A stretch of DNA of 64,000 nucleotides from Candidatus Caenarcanales bacterium (GTDB lineage Bacteria; Cyanobacteriota; Vampirovibrionia; LMEP-6097): contig JAKVAO010000002.1 in NCBI GenBank assembly GCA_022447685.1, positions 1-64,000 on the forward strand. Reading direction: 5' to 3'. Each line of letters begins with the position of its first letter. The stretch's first letter is position 1. The position numbers were made by a program, and so were the translations under genes. This document shows positions 46,677 to 55,018 of this stretch, piece after piece. The notes beneath the pieces are model-generated. The model did no database searches, was not told where the DNA came from, and worked only from the letters and a program-made list of their open reading frames with translations.

Positions 46677-48438
46677 AAAAAGAAATGTCATAGTGAGGAT
46701 TGCAGGTGCCGCTGGTGATGGTATTGCATCTACCGGTGAGCTATTTGGTAAAACCTGCTCTAGAATGGGTTTACACGTCATGGCCTATAACTCTTATCAA
46801 TCAGCGATTAGAGGTGGACACGTGTGGCTACAGTTAAATGTAGGCGAAGAGAAGACTAGATGTCATGGTGAACAACCTGAAGTTGCTCTTCTTCTTAACA
46901 AAACTAGTCCTGAAGTTCATATCCCAGATATGAAGCCAGGTGGAATTGTTTTTTACGACGTATCTAAAATTAAAGATGATTTAACAGTAATGAGAGATGA
47001 TCTTAATTATTACGCTTTAGACTTCAAAGCACTTTGTGATTTCGAAGGAACTTCTCCAGTAATGGTTAACGTAATGTTAGCTGGTGCTTTAATCCAAGCT
47101 ATTGGTTTAGACACTTCTGTAGGAATGGAATTCTTCGAAGAGAAATTCTCTAAGAAAGGTCAAGAAATTGTAGATGTTAACCAGAAAGTTTTCAACGCTG
47201 GTATCGAGTGGGCTAAAGAAAATGTAAAAGATTTCTCTGTAGCTCTTAAAGGTGATGGAACGAAAAGAATGTTCCTTACTGGTAACGATGCATTTGGTAT
47301 GGGATTCATCGCAGGTGGTCTTAAGTCTTACGCTGCATATCCTATGTCTCCAGCTACTGGTATTCTTCACTATTTATCTAAGCAAGCTAAAAAATGTAAA
47401 TTACTTGTTAAACAAACTGAAGATGAATTAGCAGCAGCTAACTTCATTATCGGTTCTGGTCAAGCAGGTGTTAGAGCTGCTACAGCTACTGCTGGTGGTG
47501 GTTTCTGTTTAATGGTTGAGGCTTTAGGTCTTGCTGGTATGCTCGAGGTACCTACAGTATTCGTTTCTGTAATGCGTGGTGGTCCTTCTACAGGTATCCC
47601 AACTAAACAAGAACAGGCTGATATCAAACTAGTTATGGGTGGTAACGGTGATTTCCCAAGAATCGTAATTGCTCCTAAAGATACAGATGATGCTTTCGTT
47701 CAAGCTGCAAGAGCACTTAACTTAGCTGAGAAATATCAAGTTCCTGTAATCATTCTTTCTGACTTGTTCTTATCAGAGCACTATCAGACAGTTGATCCAT
47801 TCGATTTCTCTAAAGTTACTATCGAGCGTGGTAAGTACATGAGAGAACTTCCTAAGGATGCTGCTAGATACAAGAGATATGAAGTTACTGACGATGGTAT
47901 CTCTCCTAGATTGGTTCCTGGACACGAAGGACATATGTACTGTTCTGGTTCAGATGAGCACGATGAAGATGGTGAGTTAGTTTCTGATATCTTAGCTGGT
48001 TTACCAAGAGCGAAAGAAGTTAGATTAAAAATGCATCCTAAGAGAATGCGTAAAGAAGAAACTATGCTTAAAGAGAATGATGTTCTTCCTCCTGAGATTA
48101 CTGGTCCAGCTGATGCGAAACTTACTCTTATGGGATGGGGTTCTACTTTCGATTACATCGAAGATGCTTGTGAAACTCTAAGAGCTGATGGTTTATCAGT
48201 AAATCACTTACACTTCACTGATCTATACCCTATGGATAAAGAGAAAGTGAAAGAGATTCTTAGATCTTGTAATGAAATCGTAGCTGTTGAGAACAACATG
48301 ACTAACCAAATGTGTAAATTAATCCTAGGTGAAACTGGATTTGAAATCACTAGATCTATTAACAGATTTGATGGTGAGCCATTTACAGGTGAGTATATCG
48401 TAAACGAAGTTAAAAAAAAGGAGTTAATTAATGCCTGA
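46669..48438 (+). CDS. korA: 2-oxoacid:ferredoxin oxidoreductase, fused gamma-alpha subunit
   Basis: 589 residues. The N-terminal gamma domain (about 1-185, IAGAAGDGIASTGELFGKT) is fused to the pyrimidine-binding alpha domain (about 205-589) with AYPMSPATGILHYL and VKQTEDELAAANFIIGSGQAG. With KorB it oxidatively decarboxylates a 2-oxoacid using TPP, CoA and ferredoxin; 2-oxoglutarate is most likely because this fused form is typical of KGOR. Codon choice looks more biased than in the neighbours, as expected for a highly expressed gene. It overlaps korB by 8 bases. Confidence 0.93.
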   Translation: MSEKRNVIVRIAGAAGDGIASTGELFGKTCSRMGLHVMAYNSYQSAIRGGHVWLQLNVGEEKTRCHGEQPEVALLLNKTSPEVHIPDMKPGGIVFYDVSKIKDDLTVMRDDLNYYALDFKALCDFEGTSPVMVNVMLAGALIQAIGLDTSVGMEFFEEKFSKKGQEIVDVNQKVFNAGIEWAKENVKDFSVALKGDGTKRMFLTGNDAFGMGFIAGGLKSYAAYPMSPATGILHYLSKQAKKCKLLVKQTEDELAAANFIIGSGQAGVRAATATAGGGFCLMVEALGLAGMLEVPTVFVSVMRGGPSTGIPTKQEQADIKLVMGGNGDFPRIVIAPKDTDDAFVQAARALNLAEKYQVPVIILSDLFLSEHYQTVDPFDFSKVTIERGKYMRELPKDAARYKRYEVTDDGISPRLVPGHEGHMYCSGSDEHDEDGELVSDILAGLPRAKEVRLKMHPKRMRKEETMLKENDVLPPEITGPADAKLTLMGWGSTFDYIEDACETLRADGLSVNHLHFTDLYPMDKEKVKEILRSCNEIVAVENNMTNQMCKLILGETGFEITRSINRFDGEPFTGEYIVNEVKKKELINA

Positions 48439-49312
48439 GACTACAGACAGAGAAATAACAGTAAAAGATTTTAAAGGTCACATTAATCCTGACTGGTGCC
48501 CTGGTTGTGGTGATTTCGGTGTACTTAACGTACTTCAAAGATCACTCGCTGAAATGAATATCGCTCCAGAAGACGTAATGATCGTTTCTGGTATCGGTTG
48601 TTCATCTAACCTTCCAGGTTTCATCAACACTTATGGAATGCACACACTTCACGGAAGATCACTTCCTATCGCTCAAGGATTCAAGCTTGCTAACCATGGC
48701 ATGCACGTAATCGCTTGTGGTGGTGATGGTGACGGTCTTGGAATTGGTGTTGGCCACTTAATTCACTCTATGAGACGTAATGTAGATATGACTTACATCA
48801 TCATGGATAACTCAATCTATGGTTTAACTACTGGTCAGACTTCACCTACAAGTGGATTTAACATGAAAACTAAATCTACTCCATTCGGTAACCCTGAGCT
48901 TCCAGTTAACCCTATGGCTTTAGCTATCTCTGCTGGCTGTAGCTTTGTTGCTAGAGGTTTCTCTGGTAATCCTAAGCAATTAGTTGAAATCTATAAAGCA
49001 GCGATTAAGCATAAAGGATTTGCTTTCATAGATACTTTCAGTCCATGTGTAACTTTCAACAAAGTTAACACTGCTCAGTACTATAGAGAAAACACTTACG
49101 ATATTCAAGAAGACGGACACGATTCTTCTGATATGCAAGCTGCTTTCGCTAGAGCAATGGAAGACGGTAAAATCGGAACTGGTATCTTCTACCAAAAAGA
49201 AAGACCAACTTACGAAACACCAGAAAAAGAAACTTTCGATATTCCATTAGTAGATCAACCTCTAGGAGTGGATGAGAAGTTAGCGAGTGAATTAAACGCA
49301 CAGTTCTTATAA
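48431..49312 (+). CDS. korB: 2-oxoacid:ferredoxin oxidoreductase, beta subunit
   Basis: 293 residues, the TPP-binding subunit. CPGCGDFG near residue 22 and CSS near residue 57 are cluster/TPP-site residues; the TPP motif is GDGDGLGIGVGHLIHS with MDNSIYGLTTGQTSPTS after it. The C-terminal part lacks any ferredoxin domain. It is co-translated with korA (8-base overlap), and the operon ends at a strong terminator about 28 bases after the stop. The enzyme would supply reduced ferredoxin or, run in reverse, fix CO2. Confidence 0.95.
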   Translation: MPETTDREITVKDFKGHINPDWCPGCGDFGVLNVLQRSLAEMNIAPEDVMIVSGIGCSSNLPGFINTYGMHTLHGRSLPIAQGFKLANHGMHVIACGGDGDGLGIGVGHLIHSMRRNVDMTYIIMDNSIYGLTTGQTSPTSGFNMKTKSTPFGNPELPVNPMALAISAGCSFVARGFSGNPKQLVEIYKAAIKHKGFAFIDTFSPCVTFNKVNTAQYYRENTYDIQEDGHDSSDMQAAFARAMEDGKIGTGIFYQKERPTYETPEKETFDIPLVDQPLGVDEKLASELNAQFL

Positions 49313-49339
49313 GTAAAAAGAGAAAAGTGTAGATTTTAA

Positions 49340-49367
49340 AAAAGGAACCCCAAGGGGTTCCTTTTTT
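49340..49367 (+). terminator. Rho-independent terminator of korAB
   Basis: GGAACCCC and GGGGTTCC form a perfect stem with a 2-base AA loop, followed by six T residues. A run of A before the stem makes it usable in both directions. Confidence 0.95.
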
Positions 49368-49404
49368 GTTTTGTGAAAAATATTAAAATCCGGCTAGAAT
49401 CAGA

Positions 49405-50058
49405 TCAACTTTGAAAAAAGTTACTAGGACTAGAACCCTTATAAAGACTTTTTCTATAGTAAATCAATCTGTCTTTCAGTTGATTTATAGTATCTTCTTT
49501 TCTGTCTTGAGCCTCATCTAAATCATCAACTTTATTCGTGATAACCATCTCTCCGACTCCAAAATTCGTATCTAATTTATCAATCAAGGAATCAACTGTA
49601 TGCTTATAACTATCTTCATTTATTTTTCCAGCACCATCTTTACCTTCTTGAAGAAAATGAACTAGAGTTTCAACTCTCCTTTCCATCTCTTTCTCGAAAT
49701 CTTCTAGACTTTCCTTGCCTTGATACTCTACTAAAGTTGCCAAAGGCTTAGATTCATTTTTCTTTTCATCTAAAGCTCCGATAGCATCAAAAATTACATC
49801 AAGCATAGCTTCTCTAAGATACTTTTGTGTTTTTTCAATTGGAAAATTACCTGTATTCAGCTGCATAATTCCTGTTCTAGCATCTGTGACATAAGCTTTA
49901 CTCATGTGATTTACTTGCTCTTTGATTTCAGCAACTTGATTATTTAAGGGTTCAGTTTCTTTTCTTATGATGTCACGAATAGATTCTTTCAATTCTTTAC
50001 CAAAAGACTCCATAAAAGTATTAAATTGTCCATGAGTTATTGCAGCAGCAGAATTCAT
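49405..50058 (-). CDS. Unknown helical protein
   Basis: 217 residues from ATG 50058; a longer frame from 50100 adds 14 residues (a CQYIGCAIIL-type start) but runs closer to the divergent promoter and is not preferred. The product is helical, rich in Glu, Lys, Asp and Gln, with coiled-coil potential around residues 20-50 and 165-205. No family. It is divergent from the clan CD peptidase-like gene with overlapping upstream regions, so the two may be co-regulated. Confidence 0.7.
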   Translation of the reverse strand: MNSAAAITHGQFNTFMESFGKELKESIRDIIRKETEPLNNQVAEIKEQVNHMSKAYVTDARTGIMQLNTGNFPIEKTQKYLREAMLDVIFDAIGALDEKKNESKPLATLVEYQGKESLEDFEKEMERRVETLVHFLQEGKDGAGKINEDSYKHTVDSLIDKLDTNFGVGEMVITNKVDDLDEAQDRKEDTINQLKDRLIYYRKSLYKGSSPSNFFQS

Positions 50059-50108
50059 ATCCAAGATAATAGCACACCCAATGTATTGACAAAAACTCAC
50101 GACTTCGA

Positions 50109-50114
50109 TATTAT
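50109..50114 (+). promoter_or_regulatory. -10 box of the clan CD peptidase-like gene
   Basis: TATTAT lies 7 bases before GTG 50122, supporting that start and a leaderless mRNA. Confidence 0.45.
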
Positions 50115-50121
50115 CTTAAGC

Positions 50122-52176
50122 GTGAAACTTAGTTCACTATTAGCAGCTACTCCAGTAGTAATAGGTTCGATTATTGGTACTAATCTAGAACCACTAACAA
50201 TTGACTCAGATCTACTTCTAAACAGCCCAGAAAAATATGAAGAAGTTAAGGCTTTCTGTAACACGGAAAAAGAGAGTATTTTTCATTTACAATCATTTGA
50301 TACTGATAATAAAAGACAATCTAGCTGTCAACAAATTAATGAAACTATTCATAATTATCAAATTAAATACTATGAATTGGACACTGTTTTTGACTATGTC
50401 AAAAATATCAATGAATTCAATGATTTAATTGGTGGCGATAAAATAGACGCTGCTCACCATTCACACAATGTTAACACTCAGATTCTTAGAGCTATTATTG
50501 GAGATGATTATGAGTTAGAATCGAATTCATCAAGCACTCTTCAAGATATAAATGAAATCCTAGTATCAATAAATCAATCTGGATTATTAAGTAAGTTTGA
50601 ACTAAAAAGCAACAGTGATTTTATAGCACTTGCAAAAACATTTCCAGCCTCTCAGAATAAGGATTTGAATAAAAATGAAAAACTAATGAGTTTTCAAAAA
50701 TGGTTAGACTTACTTAATAAGAGCTTAATTTCAAATCAAAATACTAAATACACCATACATAGAATTAGTTCTCTAGTTCAAGCAAATGCTTTCAAACCCG
50801 AGAAATTTTCCTCTCCCGATAATTACTTGAGTTCCTTACTGGAAGCGGATAATATGTTCGTTGAATTATCAAAGAATAAAATAAATAATTATGCAAGCCC
50901 ACTTCATACTCTCTCTGGAAGACTAACTTCGACAATAAGCCCCCATGATTTTATATCTGTAAATGAATATGGAAATTCACTAATGAAAATTTCTAATAAG
51001 CTAGCAGAAAAACTCAAACTCAATGATTCTGAGATATCTGATTACGTATCAAAAGCTTTAAGAAATATTGATGAACATAATGAATTGAATTACTTAGCAG
51101 AACTGGAAAGAATTACAAAATTAAATGTCAATGAAAAAATAGAAGCTTTTGTAAATTTAATGGAAAACTATGATCAAGAGCTGAAAGCTTTACATAGTGA
51201 GCGTTCTTGGCATCTTCTAAAACCAGCTATAGAAGATTTATCTTCTCCAGTAGAGGCTTATAATAAATTCCAAGAATTAAAAAATAATTTTTTATCTGCT
51301 AATAAAAGTTCTTGGACGCAAATGACCAAGAGCCAAGAATATCCAATTGAAAACTTTATGAACGATATAATTTTGTTCGACCTCGACACTAGAGACTTAG
51401 CTAGACGTCTTAGAGATTTAGATCAAATAGAAGGTGATAGCAAGTATAAAGATTCTGACTTATTACTGAATAATGTTTCAGCTAAAGCTGCTTTTGATGC
51501 AAAAAAAGCAAGTGAAGAGTCTAAGGAAGGCATATTTTCATTAAACAATAACGGAAAAGAAATATTCAAAGTTCTCAGTCAGTATAATAAATCTCATTTA
51601 AATCAAGAAGAAATTAGCAAAGCAAAAAATCTCGGTATAAAAAACTTTGGGCTAATGAGTAATAGTCTTTTAAGAAAAAGTTTAGAAACAATTGAATTTC
51701 TTAAAAAACATCCAAATGCAGATGATAAGCCTATTAACTTAGTTATTTATCCAAGTGAAGATTTCAATAGCGCTTTCAATAGATTTTATATGCTCGAAGC
51801 TTTAGCTAAAGACCCAGAAAGTCATTTCATATTTAACCAAGCCGATCAAGATTCAGATCTTGTTGACACTCTTAAAAATATAAAAGATATAGTAGGCAAG
51901 GATAGGAAAATCAGGCTTGTAATTGCAGGACACGGTAGAGCTGGGGATGATTCTGCCTTACAGTTTTTAGGCTACGAAGATAAAGGACAACTTGACATAG
52001 GAGATAAGGAAATTATCAAATACCTAGTAGAGAATGTTGACCAAATCCTCTTACTCAGCTGCTCAACAGGCAAAGCCACATTAGAAGAAGGAGATTTTAC
52101 CGATCACAGTAACTTAGCAAACACCTTTTTGAATGAAATAAAAGCTTCTAAAACCCCTAGAGCAAAAGCTATCTAA
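50122..52176 (+). CDS. Clan CD cysteine-peptidase-like protein, probably truncated
   Basis: 684 residues from GTG 50122. An in-frame ATG at 50026 exists but lies inside the divergent gene; the -10 box and a hydrophobic N-terminus (KLSSLLAATPVVIGSIIG) support the GTG. A long helical Asn/Ser/Lys-rich region of about 550 residues precedes a C-terminal domain with a His-Gly dyad (AGHG, His604) and LLLSCSTGK (Cys647), the catalytic pattern of clan CD peptidases such as C80-type autoprocessing domains. The TAA at 52174-52176 is followed by 112 further in-frame codons that look like the rest of the domain. Confidence 0.75.
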   Translation: MKLSSLLAATPVVIGSIIGTNLEPLTIDSDLLLNSPEKYEEVKAFCNTEKESIFHLQSFDTDNKRQSSCQQINETIHNYQIKYYELDTVFDYVKNINEFNDLIGGDKIDAAHHSHNVNTQILRAIIGDDYELESNSSSTLQDINEILVSINQSGLLSKFELKSNSDFIALAKTFPASQNKDLNKNEKLMSFQKWLDLLNKSLISNQNTKYTIHRISSLVQANAFKPEKFSSPDNYLSSLLEADNMFVELSKNKINNYASPLHTLSGRLTSTISPHDFISVNEYGNSLMKISNKLAEKLKLNDSEISDYVSKALRNIDEHNELNYLAELERITKLNVNEKIEAFVNLMENYDQELKALHSERSWHLLKPAIEDLSSPVEAYNKFQELKNNFLSANKSSWTQMTKSQEYPIENFMNDIILFDLDTRDLARRLRDLDQIEGDSKYKDSDLLLNNVSAKAAFDAKKASEESKEGIFSLNNNGKEIFKVLSQYNKSHLNQEEISKAKNLGIKNFGLMSNSLLRKSLETIEFLKKHPNADDKPINLVIYPSEDFNSAFNRFYMLEALAKDPESHFIFNQADQDSDLVDTLKNIKDIVGKDRKIRLVIAGHGRAGDDSALQFLGYEDKGQLDIGDKEIIKYLVENVDQILLLSCSTGKATLEEGDFTDHSNLANTFLNEIKASKTPRAKAI

Positions 52177-52515
52177 GCAATACCCAGGGATGATAATATA
52201 ACAGGGTTCTTCTACGCCAAGGATAAGTCCTTATATTTTAGAAATCATAGAAGCCGAGAAACATCTAGCTATAGGTATTTCAGAGATTTAAATGACCTGA
52301 AAGTACAAGTTCAAACCCTATATCCTTATGCCAATCAAGCTGGTCAAGAGTTCATTATCAATGAAATTTTAAATAATAGTAATAGTGATCAACAAACATT
52401 CAAAGGGGGACTTTTATTTCTTAATAGATATCCTCAACTAGAGTTATCGTTTCAACTCAATATCCCTTATCAAGTAATCTATAACGCAATTCTTCAGAAG
52501 CAAGTTTCTCAATAA
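52177..52515 (+). pseudogene. In-frame continuation of the peptidase-like gene after its stop
   Basis: After TAA 52174-52176 the same frame stays open for 112 codons to TAA 52513-52515. It begins AIPRDDNITGFFYAKDKS and ends LQKQVSQ. The seam KAI/AIP reads smoothly, as if the stop replaced one sense codon. The last 59 bases overlap the convergent 428-residue gene. A nonsense mutation, stop readthrough, or a sequencing error would each explain it. Confidence 0.6.
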
Positions 52516-53743
52516 TCTCATGATCCTCTTTTAGAATCGCTAACAGCAAAGCAGTATTCTCTTTATCAATACCGAAGCGACTTGCGATACGCACCAATTC
52601 TTTTTGTTCTCTTTTACTAATACTAGAACCAAGGGTTTTAGAACCAGTATTAGAGTTTTGAAAATAATGATCCTGATAATCACTATTGGACTGATAATAA
52701 TAAGATTTAATTTTTGAAACTGTGATTGCTTTTAGTTTAGTATCCAAGAAGCCTTGATGTTGATGATAGAAACAAACTTTATTATTCCCAAGTAAACTTT
52801 CAAATTGCTGATTATTACAAGCATAGAGAGCTTCAGCGATAGTCTCCATTTTATTTAGAATAGCAATGTTGATTATATCTTTAGAGCTTTGGCTTAAACT
52901 ACCACCGTGTGAGTCGATCAAAAGCCTGTCCATTTCTGCATCATCTAATTTTTTAATTATAAAAATTCTGATATTTTGAATATAGGAATTAAATTCAAAG
53001 AAATTTTGTAAATCAGTTTGTGCTTTTAACAACTCTTCTATTCGCAATTGAATCTCTTGCTCATTTTGCTTTTCTGTTTTCTCAGTGAGAAAATATATCT
53101 GACTTGTAAAAGTTTCTGAATACTCATCTATAACTTTAGTTACAGCTTTATCTATATTGGTATACTGAATCTCTCTTGAGTCATTACCCATAAAAATCTT
53201 TTTATCACCAGTATCAGGTTCAGACTCAGGGAAAACTTCTTTAAGACTTGCTTGCAAACCATGCCTAGCACTTGTTTTCTTGGAATCTAGAATCAAGTTA
53301 ACAGCTTTACTATCTTCCTGCTGCTGCAAAGCTTTTTCTTGAAGAAACTTACTAATACAGTCTGCGAGTACATTTAGGTTCTGACTATGTGCTTTTCTCT
53401 GAAGCAATTTATTAGCTTGCTGAATCCTCTGTCTATCACCAATAATTGGTTCTATACTTTCTACATATAAGACTTGATAAGAAGAAAGTAAATTAGTTAT
53501 TGCAGGATCTTTTTTAGAGCTATGGATTTCTGGGTTTTGATTATAAATACTAATCAAATTTTCCAGTTCTTGAATATTCCAAATCCGAGGGAATATTGCT
53601 GAGTCGTGCAAACTATTCACAAGCCTAATCTGCGCCAATATAGTTAAGATACAGATAAAGTAATATCTTATTTCTTTACTTATTGATATTAGTAAGTAAG
53701 AGTTCGTTTCTAGCTCCTGTTCTATGTTACAAACAAAGAACAA
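52457..53743 (-). CDS. Unknown protein, paralogue of the 546-residue protein
   Basis: 428 residues. A hydrophobic stretch near residues 25-42 may anchor it, or the true start may lie downstream. Residues 55-115 (WNIQELENLISIYNQNPE and on) align with residues 62-122 of the 546-residue protein at 56671-58311. The shared pattern is a Trp, a leucine ladder, YxxNPE, LLxxYxxxY and IxP, ending LQ. The remainder is Gln/Lys/Glu-rich and helical. No known family. It is divergent from the frameshifted gene at 53804, with a palindrome in the shared promoter gap. Confidence 0.72.
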   Translation of the reverse strand: MFFVCNIEQELETNSYLLISISKEIRYYFICILTILAQIRLVNSLHDSAIFPRIWNIQELENLISIYNQNPEIHSSKKDPAITNLLSSYQVLYVESIEPIIGDRQRIQQANKLLQRKAHSQNLNVLADCISKFLQEKALQQQEDSKAVNLILDSKKTSARHGLQASLKEVFPESEPDTGDKKIFMGNDSREIQYTNIDKAVTKVIDEYSETFTSQIYFLTEKTEKQNEQEIQLRIEELLKAQTDLQNFFEFNSYIQNIRIFIIKKLDDAEMDRLLIDSHGGSLSQSSKDIINIAILNKMETIAEALYACNNQQFESLLGNNKVCFYHQHQGFLDTKLKAITVSKIKSYYYQSNSDYQDHYFQNSNTGSKTLGSSISKREQKELVRIASRFGIDKENTALLLAILKEDHEIIEKLASEELRYRLLDKGY

Positions 53744-53765
53744 GAAAATATTAAATATTTATAAG

Positions 53766-53779
53766 TGTCAAAAGTGACA
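53766..53779. promoter_or_regulatory. Palindromic candidate operator
   Basis: TGTCA-AAAG-TGACA, a perfect 5-bp inverted repeat with 4-base spacer, in the 60-base gap between two divergent unknown genes, 24 bases before the plus-strand ATG. The shape fits a dimeric regulator site; the regulator is unknown. Confidence 0.35.
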
Positions 53780-53803
53780 TGATTTTTACTTTGTAGTCTT
53801 TAA

Positions 53804-54511
53804 ATGCCTGATTTAAACCTAGGAAGCTTTTTAAGCACAATAAACAGTAATTTCCGAGAAATTGATGGAATTATAGAAGGAACAGAAAAGAATAATTACC
53901 TAGAAAAAGTAGAGTTAGAAACTTATCAAAAACAACTTGAATCGAAAGAGCAAAAATCTGAACAAGATCAATTTATTAACAAAGGATTAAAAATCATTCT
54001 AAGCTCAGAAGAGATTTGGAAAAAGTTCTCTGGTTCGGACAATGCTATTTCTGAAAATGAAATTAAAAGTGTATACAGTATAGACAACAATGAAAATCTT
54101 CAAGCTAGCCTTAATTCTAATAATTTAGAAGGCTTATTTGAAAAAACCATAGTTGCAGCCTTGAATAATGTGAGATATTTTGATGAAGAACAAACTATTC
54201 CACTCAATCGAACTGAAGTAAATTTTCAAAATTATCTCAATACAGCAAGAGACAATGGAGCTTTACCTAGTGAACCGGTCTTACTAACTAAAGACAATAT
54301 AAATAATTCGATACTCAATACAGAAGGAGATCACAATAACAGCTTTATAATAGTAAGAACCTCGGGTGATGGAATTCAAGACTCTCGATATTTATCAAGA
54401 TCTCCCCTCCCAATTGGAGCAGAGAGAAGTGCCTTTGGAGGGATAGATGAACAAGATATTGAATCCAATTACAGCAGAATTGATAAAAAAGAATTGATAA
54501 AAAAGAATTGA
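53804..54511 (+). CDS. N-terminal part of a frameshifted unknown gene
   Basis: 235 residues, acidic, Asn/Glu-rich, no family. A SGSDNAISENEI stretch near residue 80 weakly resembles an EF-hand loop. The frame ends in a 14-bp tandem repeat (54476-54512). Taking out one repeat unit joins it to the 166-residue frame that follows, as one protein of about 396 residues. The last codons contain A-AAA-AAG at 54499-54505 in the right phase for -1 slippage, which would also join the two. No ribosome-binding site is seen. Confidence 0.65.
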   Translation: MPDLNLGSFLSTINSNFREIDGIIEGTEKNNYLEKVELETYQKQLESKEQKSEQDQFINKGLKIILSSEEIWKKFSGSDNAISENEIKSVYSIDNNENLQASLNSNNLEGLFEKTIVAALNNVRYFDEEQTIPLNRTEVNFQNYLNTARDNGALPSEPVLLTKDNINNSILNTEGDHNNSFIIVRTSGDGIQDSRYLSRSPLPIGAERSAFGGIDEQDIESNYSRIDKKELIKKN

Positions 54512-54512
54512 T
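54476..54512 (+). repeat. 14-bp tandem repeat causing a frame change
   Basis: Unit AGAATTGATAAAAA, two full copies (54476-54489 and 54490-54503) plus 9 bases of a third. The unit is not a multiple of 3, so gain or loss of one copy switches the frame between two proteins and one fused protein. Confidence 0.9.
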
Positions 54513-55008
54513 CAATTTTCTAAAAGCCTCAAATCAATATCTAGAAGAAAAATTTCCCAATCAAGATATTGAAATGGAGTTAGCTTACCTTAAAAGAGGT
54601 AGATTGACACCAAGGCTAAGCTATAAATCTGGTGGTGTAGAATCAACATTTATGGTCAAAGATGGATATACAGAATTAAGATCAACAATCGCTGAAAAAA
54701 CTATGATCGATTACAACTCCGGCAACACTGATGCCCAGTTAGTAAGCCAAGATGAATTACCTAATAGAATAAGTGAAAGAGTTTTAGCAAGAATAGGTCT
54801 AAACGAAGAAACTTTAAATGACTACGATAATTTCGTATCAGAACTCAAAAAAGAAAATCCTGAAATTGTTACTGCAATTCTAGATTCTGCTCATGGTCAA
54901 TATATCTTTGAATTTAAAAATAAAGATGGAGAAATTCTAGAAGAAAGGTTTGCCCTCATTTCAGATGTAGATGAACAAGGCATATCAAAGTTTATTGAAA
55001 GTGAATAA
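54508..55008 (+). CDS. C-terminal part of the frameshifted unknown gene
   Basis: 166 codons if started at the TTG at 54508, which overlaps the upstream stop as TTGA. The product is acidic with beta-strand-like segments (VESTFMVKDGYTELRS, QYIFEFKNKDGEILEERF). No family. No convincing ribosome-binding site precedes the TTG, which suggests that it is normally translated as a continuation of the 235-residue frame, by repeat contraction or -1 frameshifting. Confidence 0.6.
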   Translation: MINFLKASNQYLEEKFPNQDIEMELAYLKRGRLTPRLSYKSGGVESTFMVKDGYTELRSTIAEKTMIDYNSGNTDAQLVSQDELPNRISERVLARIGLNEETLNDYDNFVSELKKENPEIVTAILDSAHGQYIFEFKNKDGEILEERFALISDVDEQGISKFIESE

Positions 55009-55018
55009 ATTACTCAAT

